64,000 bases of DNA from Edolisoma coerulescens (taxonomy: Eukaryota > Chordata > Aves > Passeriformes > Campephagidae). Location of the stretch: NCBI GenBank assembly GCA_013397115.1, contig VWZW01004691.1:370652-434651 (forward strand). Reading direction: 5' to 3'. The notes beneath the pieces were generated by a model. That model saw only the letters and a list, made by a program, of their open reading frames with translations, was not told the DNA's origin and ran no database searches. Below are positions 48,035-59,001 of this stretch, piece after piece (position 1 is the first letter of the stretch; each line of letters starts with the position of its first letter). Made by a program: the position numbers and the translations under genes.

Positions 48035-48558
48035 CCCTTTTCCTGTGAAAGGAAAACATATTTCTAGTTATGCACACATTTTCACCAACTCCAGTGAGGG
48101 CTCTGTGATTTCTGGCAGATGGGTCCTCTTTAATCCTCATTAGTGCTGTCACTGAAGTCCCTCTCTACCTCCTGATCTCAGCTTTCCTGTCCTCTTTTTC
48201 AACTTGATAATTGACAACACTGAACATGAAATCTATCTAAAACAGATCGCTGGGGTGGCAGACACTGCTAACCAAAAGTATAGCCCTAATGCGGAAAGAA
48301 GAGCCAAGAAAGCTCTAGAAGTCTGCATTCCATGTACTGACGGTCAAAGTTTTTGGAGACCATTTACCTGTGTTGATTCACTTTTCCCCATAAGTCAACC
48401 ATATGTTTTGTTCTCTGAATTTTTAAGGCTGTGACATTGCCCTTGCAAATATTCTCACAATATGGTCTTCCAGTGTTCTTCAGTAGAAGTCTATTTATCC
48501 CCTATTTAATTTTCACTACTAGGTAAGTTACTGTTTTATAAAGCCAGAAAATGCCCAC
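48032..48558. other. Unique DNA, no gene seen
   Basis: A plus 76-codon frame at 48204-48434 has ordinary amino-acid composition (it includes QKYSPNAERRAKKALEVCIP) but matches no family I know and has no clear splice borders. The stretch retains several CpGs and could be conserved noncoding DNA. Confidence 0.4.
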
Positions 48559-48625
48559 AGCAGGAGGGTTCGAACCAGATCGTCTTCAAGACCCCTTCCA
48601 ATCGAAACCATTCTATGACTCTATG
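48559..48625 (+). mobile_element. CR1 LINE, very short 3' tail
   Basis: 'agggttcgaaccagatcgtc' and 'accccttccaatcgaaacca', then 'ttctatgactctatgg', are the CR1 3' UTR end with ATTCTATG-type octamers. Only about 67 bases are recognisable, an extreme 5' truncation. CpGs are present where the usual consensus reads TG. Confidence 0.88.
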
Positions 48626-50077
48626 GAATGTGAGAAAAGTAAACTGTAATAAAAATTTGGAAATACAATGAAAAAGTATATTTCAAGTGGTAAAAACATG
48701 ATATATCCCAGAAGGCCAGGGAAAACTGAGATTCTTTTCTGTACTTGTGGGCACTAACATAACAGAGAACAAAAAAAATAGAATTAATTGAAAGCTGTCC
48801 AAATAATGGCTTAGATCAGTGCAATTACAAGAAAAATGCTTTAAATTGCTAGAAATAACAGTAAAATGCCCATTTCAAAATGAAACATACTAAGTTATCA
48901 GTCTATAAGGATGATCTTTGACTTGCTAGGTAGCATCCCAAGAAAGGCTCAAGCATCTTTATTTCCATAACAAAATAAAATTCTGCTCTTCACTTTAAAA
49001 TAATCATCTTCAGCTGGAAGGATGATTTTCTGGACACGTAAGATTTCTCAAATAAGTGCAAAGATTCTTTTAAACAATTTGTTCTTACAGATATATATAT
49101 AAAGACAGAACAAATACAAGACACAAAGTAGAAACCAACAGGAATACTCAGAAATACATGCCTAAAATGTGAAATTGCCAAACTAAATTACATAGAAATT
49201 AAATACCTGTTGGGTTTATGTAGTATGTGGGAAACTAAAGAATGGTGGGAGTTATTGTTAAAACAAGCTTCAGAGACAAAAAAAAATAGTGATTTGTTAA
49301 GCTTTCCTTTGACTTGTTTTTGAAGAGCATAAATAAGGATGTTTTCAACAGGATTATTATTGCTTGCAACATTTTCATTTCCCCAAATATATGTATTTTG
49401 TACACATAAACTTTGAAGTTTTTCATGTTTTCTCCCAAGTTCACCTGGGAGAGACAGCTAAGCTTTGCTGATTTGAAATAATGAGTCTGCCACAATTTCC
49501 TTGGGTCAGCTGCAGAAGGAAAGCAGTAATCTCCATGAAAAAGGAAATTATACTTTTTCATTGAAAAAACATTTCATAGAAGTTACTGAACGTATTGCTA
49601 ACTATGAGGATCCAAACAATTGAGTCAATATAAAATAAACCTCTTCATCTAGCTAAGACTTAAAAAATACTTAGTAAATTGGCAAGTTTTGTACACCTTA
49701 GTAATTTTGGGATTTCTCCCATTAAAATGAAAATATATACTAGAAATAGATAATCCATTAAAAATAAGACCTTGCGTTTATAATTTCACTGCATTTATTA
49801 ACAGGAATATTAAGAGACAAGAAGACCTGACTTATTGACAGGTGATATACGAATACATAACGATCTAGTAATCTTAGATCCAACACCAAGATTATTAGCC
49901 ATCAGTATTACCACAGCATTTCTTACATCCACAATACCAGCCTAAGCTTATATACTTCTACACAGCTCTGCTATTTCTATACTAACCCTTTCTCCTGCAC
50001 CTGAACTGGGCGAATCATCTGTGATGACAAACCTAGAGGTGGATCAAGCACCTTTTATTTTTACCTCTTGAATTTCT
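48626..50077. other. Unique AT-rich DNA, no gene seen
   Basis: A 108-codon minus frame (49235-49561) and a 63-codon minus frame (48990-49181) have no motifs. A short (TA)n lies at 49092-49101. Confidence 0.52.
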
Positions 50078-50117
50078 GGGATAGACTAGATGATCTTAAA
50101 AGTCCCTTCCAACCCCT
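50078..50117 (+). mobile_element. CR1 LINE fragment, 3' UTR end
   Basis: 'gggatagactagatgatctt' followed by 'aaaagtcccttccaacccct' matches the CR1 terminal segment. The octamer tail is decayed (caatatgcc). Only about 40 bases are clear; an older body may extend upstream from about 50030 (ctagaggtggatcaag). Confidence 0.75.
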
Positions 50118-52432
50118 CAATATGCCTTGAATATATTTATAAGCATGAAGGGCTTTTTATTTTTATATATTTTAATCATTCCCCACTCCTATGTTTATCA
50201 AGGGCTCTTCTCTCAGAAAATCAACTATATATTTGTGAAAGTTTACTCTTGACATGGAGTAAATTCCAGAGCTGTATCAAGGGCACAGTGGCTACAGAAT
50301 ACCCTATTTTTGCATCACAGATTTATGTGAAAATACAATGCAGGAAAAAACCCCAAACATCTAAATACAGAGAAATCTATTTCGTCAACACGTTGTATAA
50401 ATTGACAGTGAAACAATGAAGGGTACAGCCAAAAATGTAGACATTGCTTTAGGGCTTTTAGATTCCAAGTTAGAGAACATTTACATGAGTCCTTAAGCAC
50501 ATGCTTTCAGCAAAGGCATCTTTGGACTTCCAGCCATTAGGCACTATGCTAATCTCAGTTTCCTGATCCCCCAGGACTGTTAAATCACCTTTTTTGCCTC
50601 TGTGCCTTTGGCAGTTTTCTCTTTCCTACCATTCTAGAGGAAACCACTATTCTAAGTTGTTGGTCATTTGGATCTCTCATAAAATTAATCAGTAACCTAA
50701 AATAATTTATCTGACTGTTGGTGGGCATGACACATGAACAATGCAGTATTTTTACCGAAAATGAAATCACCTCCTCTCTAGGTGCTTGTCATCACTTAAA
50801 CATTTTCTCCAGAAGCCTAAAGTACTCTAGAAGGTGGTGGAATCCTCAAGGTTAAATATTATCCAAATTTGTTGGGAGCAAAAAAAACCCCTTAGAATTG
50901 CTTGATCCCTTCTGTTCAGACAGGATATCAACAAGTATATGTTGAATAAATTTAGTTAAATTTCTCTCTGAAAGGCACTTTTTATGATAGGCTAAAACAA
51001 ATCTTTTTACAAAATGTGTAATGCAGTCAGCTTTGCTAAATTCAGAAATCATTTTTCTTGCATATATTGAAGCTGATGGGCAATCTGCGCACAGAGGAAG
51101 GGGGAGATAGAAAACAAACCTTTTAAGTGGCTATGAATTTCAACTAAAACCCTTGCCAATTTGCTATTGCAAAAAAAATGTTCCCAACACTTCAAAATGA
51201 CTGCAGAGGCACAGAGATCTGCCCAGAGGTTTCCACTAAGCCCTGAGGAATCCCTTCTGTACAGCTGCTAGAAAGGACAGAAGAAAATCTCTCTGAAAGG
51301 GACAATATATCCCAAACTAGCAAACCCGGTCATTCTGCAACCTTGGAACAATTTTTTTTTTTATCTGATAAAAGCTGCCTAAATGATCTCAGTAACATTA
51401 AGGTAAACACTGTCTTTCTGTCATTACTCATAAGTCTTTAAGCTGGCTCTTTTCTAAGTTGCAAATATCTACAGTTGCTAATACCATCAATTCTCCATCC
51501 TTTAACATCAGTTTTCTTTTGATGCTTTCAGAGAGTTACTTAAAAATAGCATTACATGATCATGCTGAGCAATTAAAGATTCATAACTTACATGATTTGT
51601 CCTTATTTCCCTGCCCCTGTTCTCTCCTTGTATTATAGCAGGTTTGAAATAAGCACTCTCTCCCCAGGAAGCATCATAACATAAAATAAATGGGTGATCT
51701 AAAGCAGTAGTAGCAATTTTAATTTATGGAAAAAGTTCACAGGAGTTGTAAATGCAACTATTAAGTGATTCCATCCGAAATAAAATTATCTTTATTTTAT
51801 TGTGTAAATAAATTGGACTGGTAAGATGTTGAGCTGTTATGCTACATAGTTGATGTTATTTAATCTTGTTAAAAATAGAGAGTAAAGTAAATACTCTATA
51901 CTAAAATTATTGCAATTTATTAGTCACCTTGTTGACTTGGACACCATGAATTTTGTTATTTATGACAGTTAAGTAAATATACACCTATATAATGTGCCCA
52001 TTATTTCATTTTGTTATCTTTTTAAGAAAAATTAGTTAGTATTTTTTTTACCAGTTTTTAACACATAATGAATGATTAAATATAGTTATTTTATTCACAC
52101 TTGATTTTTTATTCAAATATAGTAATAACTTTCTTTCAAAACTAAATTACTCATTCCCTGGCTGTCACATTTTCTGTTCCTCTGTAGCTTGAGCATCCAG
52201 TGGTAATGTGTCATAAAACTGAAGCAATGCGTATGGGAATGTGCACTTTGCTGCTTTATTGCTTTCTAGAGTGAGAACATCATTCCTAATCTTAACATCT
52301 GTCTTACCATGCAGCACAAGACGCATACAATATCGTAAAACACATCATTTTACAGTAGTCTTATGATCAGTTACCCTTGTGACATTCTCTTTGTTGATTT
52401 AAATGTATGCTCTTTAACTGTATAGGTCTTTG
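50118..52432. other. Unique AT-rich DNA, no gene seen
   Basis: A 109-codon plus frame at 50090-50419 starts inside the CR1 remnant and has no domain. Minus frames of 61-66 codons are unremarkable. 51760-52100 is very AT-rich, with repeated TAAAATTAT-like words. Confidence 0.5.
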
Positions 52433-52483
52433 CATAGAATCATTTATGTTGGAAAGCTCCCTAAGATCCAAAATTCCAACCAT
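52433..52483 (-). mobile_element. Probable CR1 3' end, inverted and degraded
   Basis: 'catagaatcatttatgttgg' then 'aaagctccctaagatccaaa' and 'attccaacca' resemble the reverse complement of the CR1 end (octamers, then GGTTGGA...ATGATCTT). Several mismatches and the short length make this less certain than the other copies. Confidence 0.6.
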
Positions 52484-55400
52484 TTTTAAATGTAAAATCT
52501 TTTCATTAAACACTTAAAAGCTACCTGGGATGCATTTATTCATGGATAGATAGGAAGTTTCTGACAGGTCTTGGGATTCTGAAATAGGAATGTAAACAAG
52601 TTGCCAATTGAGCCTTTGTTTTCCTTTTTCTTAGTCTGGGGATTCATTTAAATAGACATACTTTGCACTAGCCTTATTCTGATGTCCAGCTAAATCATTA
52701 TTTCAAAGAAATAATTTTAAACAAACAATATTTGTTGTAATACACTACCATAATTCTCTTCTACTATAACCGGGGTACATTTAAGAGATGGGAAAAGAAT
52801 TTTTACTCTGAGTTTGGAAAGGAAATATTTAGAGAAATGCTATTATTAAGAATCCTGTGGCTAAAATATATCCTTGGTCTGTAAGCATCCAGTTATGTCA
52901 GTGGACAGCTAAGAATATTTTTTCAAGCTACTGGTGAAAATGCAACTCAGTTTATGACCTTCATATTTTCAATTTTGTGGATGTTAACCTACACATCCTG
53001 AAATGTATTATTTCATTGGCTGCTAACTTAGGAGACAACAGCAGCAGGGATGCCTGAGACAGGAGATCGACATTGTATGCCTGGTTTTACCAGGTCACTG
53101 GCTGAATATATGTTTTCCTTCTTGCAAAATGTTATTATTTTCTTATACTCTAGAAACAGAAACAGTACATGGAAGAAAAGGATGTCATTTAATACTAACC
53201 ACAACCAGTCAGTCTGATTCTGTTCTGTAGTATGGCCTTTGTCTCACTTGCAGGACCACAAACCTCTATATTTTGTAAGAAATAATTTTATACCTATTGA
53301 ATAAGTTACATGTCTTCTTCCCCATAGAAATAAAGATTTTAAAGGATGTTCTATAGAAACCTGAAGATATCCTCAAGAAATAGTAAAATATTAATTTCAT
53401 TAGTCATTGATAGGATGGGAGCAAGCAAAACAGACTTCTCCTTTCTTAATAGATTTAGAGAGAGTGCATTTTGTCAAGTTGTTAATTAGATCTTAGGAGA
53501 CAGGCAATTCATTAAAGATTTGTGTGTTATAAATATTACTATTTATAAAAGGATATTTACATATATTGCTTTCACAATTAAATTCTGATAGAAGTACAAT
53601 TTTAAATAGAAAACATTATTCAGAATTTATGTCTGACAAATAGTAGTGCTCTTGTGACAGTGCTAGGATTCAGAGGAACTCTTATTTTTTTCTTTCTCTC
53701 AAGTTTTAGAGCTTTCCTTCTTGAAGACTGTCTTTCACTTGTTAAGTAATATTGTCAGTCAACTGCCTCAAATCAAATTACCTACTTTTTTTCTCATTTT
53801 AATTTTAAATCTCAGATCTTTCTGACTGAAATGGTGGGGAAAGGACACACTGCAAGCTTAGAGTTAGTTGTGGGCATATAAACACAATAAAATTAGAGCA
53901 CAGAAAAGATTTCCAGGGTTTCTTCTAATGTGCATATCTGAGCAATATTAAAGGATCAAAACTCTGTCTATCATTCCATATCTTTTTTACCCATTTAAGA
54001 TTAAATACTCCATCATTTCTCCGAATGCACTAGAGAACCATGTTGAAGTTTCTCATTACTGGTATATTATTAAAAAGTTTTTGAAGAACTTGTTGAGATA
54101 ATTTGATAAAACATAATAAATCTCATTGGAAAGTTAGGGTGAGTTGATGAAATATAAATATAAAATATCAAAATGGACATGAATATATTTAATTGGTACT
54201 AATTTTAAACAGAAATCAGTAAAATTATTGTTGTATGAAATGTGCTGCCAACAGAAACAATTTAAGTGATTTTCAGTTAAGTACATTTCCATCTTCCAAA
54301 ATTTTATTCCTTATGGATCTGTTTGGAGGAATGAGCCAGTGTGAGTTTATGAGAAACTTTTATCAAATATTTTGTGAATTTTGTATTTCTAACTAAATAC
54401 AAAATCTTCAAAAGTCTTCAGAAACCAGTGTTCAAATTCACTGCTCTCATGCGCAGTAATTTATCCTTACCTTGAATCAGCTGTGCAAAATTTCTTGTTT
54501 TATATAGCAATACTTTCTTAAAAAAATACTATTTTTTTTCTTTTAAAGAATCCACTTATATCAGTCATAATAAATACTGAGATACAAATGTGATGGATGC
54601 TTACCCTTGAAGATTACTTGAAAATGGACAAAGTTTCACCTTTTAAATAAACAGAAGCCTGTGTACTACAAATTGGAGGAAAGGACACCTGCTACAGAAT
54701 TCGATGTATTTTTTTAAAATGTCTCTAAGCAAGATAAATGATTTCTTTATTCAGTTTACATCCCCCTCCAAAAAAAAAAAAATACTTAGATAAAAGGAAT
54801 TATGCGAGTAAAAACCTGTAGCAGAAACATCATGAACTTCAAAGTCAAAGAAAACAAGATTAATGCAGATAAACCACAGATGGATTCTTCTGAAATGCTA
54901 AAGAATAGTCATACTTTTCTCTACTTGACAAACATACACTTAAGCACAGATATATTTTCTTTACTGTTGGTTGTACATTTGCTAAATAGCAACAAGTTTT
55001 CTGTACTTTAAATATCCACCAGGGTAGCAAGAACTGCAAAGACATTATTATCACAACATTAGGGACAATTTATAAAAGTCACTTGCACAATACTGCTCCT
55101 TACTTTTCTGGATGTCAAAAATAAGAACATTTTAATAAGCACTAGAAAACATAACCACAAAATATTATTTTATATATTCACAGAACCTTCTACTTAAGTA
55201 ACTTCATATCAGAGACCTAGACAAGTAAGCTGATTAGAGCCATAAATGTGTCAAGGATCAATGTAAATTTACGATTACATTTCATATGGGAAGATCTTTA
55301 GTGGATTTAAATACTCTACAAATATTGACAAAATAAGATACTTGATCCTAACTGCAATAATCACCAGATATAAGAAAAAAATGGAGAGCAACCTGATAGC

Positions 55401-56089
55401 TGAAGAAATAAGGTATTTCCATGTAGAGAGCAACCTAGAGAAAAATTTCTGTTTCTATGTTTAAGGGCATTTGTACAATTTTTAAAACTGTAATGACATA
55501 AAAGAAATTTTCTACGATCTTACAGACACAAAATAAGGTATAAAAGTCATTGATTCATATTATAAATCCCTAACATTTTACATACAAAAACTTCTTTCTT
55601 AAGATCTCAGGAGTCCCCAGAGACTAAAGGCTATGCAAACATGGAAAAGAATAAGTATGAAAGATTATCAAGTTGCTAATTTCACTTCTTCTTTCTCTTC
55701 AGCTAAATTAACACTGCTGGGTATAAGCCCACCAGAGTTTCAGCTTCAGCAATAGGATACTTGTTTGTTTGCTGCACAAAGTTTCAATATCAAAACATTC
55801 TTAACCAGGAATGCTCCTTGGCAATATCCTCCATCTTGTAAAAGCATCTCTCAATGCTTGGGGGCCGCAGAGGTCCAGAGAGCACAACTCCCTGATTTTA
55901 ACTTTAGTCTGGTTTTCCAGTTCTTTCTATACATGTTATTCCTATTCTTCTAAAGGCAGGTTCGACAAGCATTTTGCTGTCCTCTTGAACTACCCTGTCA
56001 CTCATTTCATCCCTTTCTTCCACCACCATTTTCTCTCTTGTGTACTTGAAATCTAAAGAATTTTCTCTTCTTTACTCACAGCTTAAGAA
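52484..56089. other. Unique AT-rich DNA, no gene seen
   Basis: No transposon recognised. An A13 run lies at 54770-54782. The 69-codon plus and 64-codon minus frames at 54802-55054 are antisense to each other. The 62- and 81-codon plus frames at 55765-56056 are alternative phases of one stretch. None has motifs. Confidence 0.5.
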
Positions 56090-56280
56090 CATGTGCCATC
56101 CTGACAGACGAGAGCTCTGTGCCTGCATTGTCATGGCTCTGAACCCAAGTTATCAGCCCTGTTTCATAGCACAGATTATTAGCTCACATTCGACATTGCT
56201 GTTGTGATCCTACGGCTTGTGATTATTCTGAACAATGAGCAGATCAAGCTAACTACAAATGACACTCTGTAAAAAATAAA
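56090..56280. other. Possible conserved noncoding element
   Basis: Balanced composition with retained CpGs (cagacgagag, cattcgaca, cctacggct) and words such as 'cagattattagctcac' and 'cttgtgattattctgaacaatg' (SOX-like ACAAT). No frame of length. Confidence 0.28.
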
Positions 56281-58235
56281 GATTCGGTAAATTATTAGCT
56301 TTCTATATATGACACTGTGACATCAGGACTAATGTCTTGCATTAACCAAATGGCCTATCCCCACCCTAAAAATAAGATATAAAGTAGAAAAGAAACATCC
56401 ATTTTCTATATAATTAATACTTTCTGCCTTCTTATTCATATGTGATTTCACAGCAAGAATTTTCAGAAATAATTGGTAGTTTCTGCTTTCAATTTACTGC
56501 TAAATTATCGTGAACCTTGTGAATTCAAATGAACTAATACAGGAAGGGCTGCCAATCAAAACCCATACGGCTTCTTATACTCTAACAACAATCTTGTCCA
56601 GCTGGTCCTTAGCCAGCAGTGGCACTCCAAAACTGTGGTTTCACAGTTCAGGTTACTCTTAAAAGTGAGATAACGGTTTTTGAGTTGTTTTCTGTCTTCC
56701 TTGTATGCTTCTTTTGTGGTGTTGCAGGTAAATCAGCCAACACATGCACAAAGCTTTAGCACTTTTCACTCAACTTTCTGCTTTTGATGGTTCAGAAAAT
56801 CTGGAAGTTTTCCATCTAAAACAGGATGGCTGTGAGTTTATCCAGTTTCTTCAACTTTCCCATCACAGTTAAAAAACCAGCTCTACCTTCACTAACTGTA
56901 GTCTATCAGCTGGCAGATATCCAAGGCAAGGAAGTGTGTCTGCACTGGAATCTGATGCCCTGAAAAAACAAATCTGAAAAGAGATGTCAGAGACAGCTTA
57001 TTCCAGACAACATAGTGAAAGAAATTGGAGCTTTTTCAGTTGCAAAGTGCAAACAGGTGTTTCCTCACAGAGCTTTATAATTCGTATAAAAAAGAAAAGC
57101 AGCAGGCCAAATTTAGAGGAATGGGGACAGAAGGAAGCCTTGCCAAAGTAATGTACACCTGAGAAAGGGAACAAAGACCCACATTATCCAAAAGTATCAC
57201 TGAGTAACAAATCAAGTAAAGAAAAGTTAATCCTCTGTTCTTTGTAACTATATTCAAAAATGGTCCTATGAAGATTTCCCATATATTTGCATGAGAGATA
57301 CCACATCATTTACACAAGTAAAAAAATTATTTTCAATCAATTTACTTTTTTTTTTTTTTAGTTTATGATTTGTTTTCAAATTTTACAATTACAGTAAGAT
57401 GGAACTAGACTTGGCATATTGATCTGGCCACTCCTTATAATTAAGCTCTTCCAGATGCATAGTTTTGATATGTAACTCATTTTTCAAGAATGCTACTAAA
57501 ATTAAGTTCTCCTGCATCCTGTCATTGCAAAATAGCCTGAACTCTGAAAATTATTGTGCCTTTGAGGGGTACAATATATCATGTTCTGCAATTATCGGAG
57601 GGGTCAGTAATCCCCAGTTCAATTTTTACAACTCTGATTTTCACATCAAAACCAATATCTACATGAATTACAATCACCCCGATACAGTGCAAATTAACTC
57701 TTACTTATCAAACACTTCAGTATAAAATTTCTGTGACATTTTTAAATGTAAAAAGATGGGTTTAAAATACTGAACACCTCACCACAAAGCTTCTGAGAAT
57801 GTACTTTTGGGTCATTTTGTACCTTGCATAGGCTCATATTCTTGTAAAACAATAAAACATGAATAAATATGATACCTTTCAGACTCAGTGGATTCATCAG
57901 GAAAAGAGTTATCAAGAAACTTAATACAATAAAACTAGATAGATAGTAAAACTAGCACTGCAAGCCAAGGTGATTTCACAGCCTCTCTCAGCAAATTAAA
58001 CCAGTACAAAAATAAGCCAGAAATTTGCAATTTAAAATACTGCTGTAGGGAGAGTGAAAAAAATCCTTTAATTTCCTGCTTTCACTCTGGGTTACTTGTA
58101 TGATCTTAAATGACATCACACACAGCACAGTGTAATGTGATATGGCAGAAGCTGACCCTAAGTAATCTAAAGAAGGAAATAAATCTGACTTCTGCCTTGA
58201 AGACAAGACCCAGGCTGGTCATTTCAGGACATTCA
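56281..58235. other. Unique AT-rich DNA, no gene seen
   Basis: Includes a T13 run at about 57347-57359. An 86-codon plus frame (57465-57725) is asparagine- and serine-rich without a domain. 60- and 72-codon minus frames have no features. Confidence 0.5.
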
Positions 58236-58630
58236 CACAGTATCACAGACGGGTTGAGTTTGGAAGGGATTTTTGGAGGTCATCTGGTCGAACCCCCCTC
58301 TGCTGAAATGGGATCACCCCAGAACATGCTTGTCCAGGACCACATCCAGATGGTTTTTTAATATCTCCAAGGAAAGAGCTTTATGCATTATCTCTGTAAC
58401 GTAGCTTGGTTGCACTTTTCTGCTCTTTGAAAGGAACCTGATGCAGCATCTCACTTTTTGCCTATTACCTCTTTCGCTGTAACTGGGCACCACTAGAAAA
58501 AGTCTGGCTCTGTCTGCTTGGCACCCTTTGGGTATTTGTACACATTGATGAGCTTCCTGGAGTATTTTCTGCTCTGGGCTAAGCAGTGCCAGCTCTCTCA
58601 GCCTTTCTTTGTATGAGAGATGCTTCTTTG
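58236..58630 (-). mobile_element. CR1 LINE, 5'-truncated, ORF2 C-terminus plus 3' UTR
   Basis: Read on the minus strand, a 158-codon open frame (58790 down to 58314) contains from about residue 58 LSYKERLRELALLSPEQ, the CR1 ORF2 C-terminal motif (family pattern LSYEERLRELGLFSLE). It then has the variable linker and EILKNHLDVVLDKHVLG, matching the family's final 'F...LD' helix. The 3' UTR follows, ending at plus 58236 with 'cacagtatcacagacggg', so the element is in the minus orientation. About 100 codons of this portion are still open despite divergence, though small indels relative to the family are likely. The first 57 residues of the frame are unrelated flanking sequence. It is a dead fragment. 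Confidence 0.96.
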
Positions 58631-58955
58631 CTGAAGAATGTCCACACTTCTCTTGTATTTGAGTGCTATTGGGATGAACTTTACATTTATGGTCTGTACA
58701 GGTGGCTTTGGACCACAAACATGGATGAGAAGGGTTATTTCCCTGTGTCACATTCCACATACTCATGTAATCTTCAGCTTCACAAAACAAAAGTCAGCTA
58801 CACCTTGCTGCAGAGTGCTTCTCTTAATTTTGCAAGAAATTTTCATATGTAGGCTGCCCATATTACATTGTAAATCAGGGATATTTTATTATAATAATGA
58901 CCTCTGAATCATACATTAATGATTTTGAAGATTTTGTTTAGCATTCACAATACTT
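58631..58955. other. Flank of the CR1 copy, no gene seen
   Basis: Two overlapping plus frames (88 and 89 codons, 58586-58907) in different phases begin inside the CR1 antisense and carry no motif. Confidence 0.55.
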
Positions 58956-59001
58956 CACATACACACAACACACACATATACACACATATATGTATATTAT
59001 A
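58956..59001. repeat. Imperfect (CA)n(TA)n microsatellite
   Basis: Interrupted CACA runs pass into TATA units (cacacacatatacacacata, then tatgtatatta). Confidence 0.9.

Noticed and set aside
48567..48576. tRNA gene suggested by a B-box-like GGTTCGAACC
   Set aside because: It sits in a CR1 3' end with the ATTCTATG tail; no A box, no acceptor-stem pairing or cloverleaf is visible.
58586..58907. Two overlapping plus-strand frames of 88-89 codons downstream of the CR1
   Set aside because: They begin in the antisense of CR1 and occupy different phases of the same DNA without motifs.
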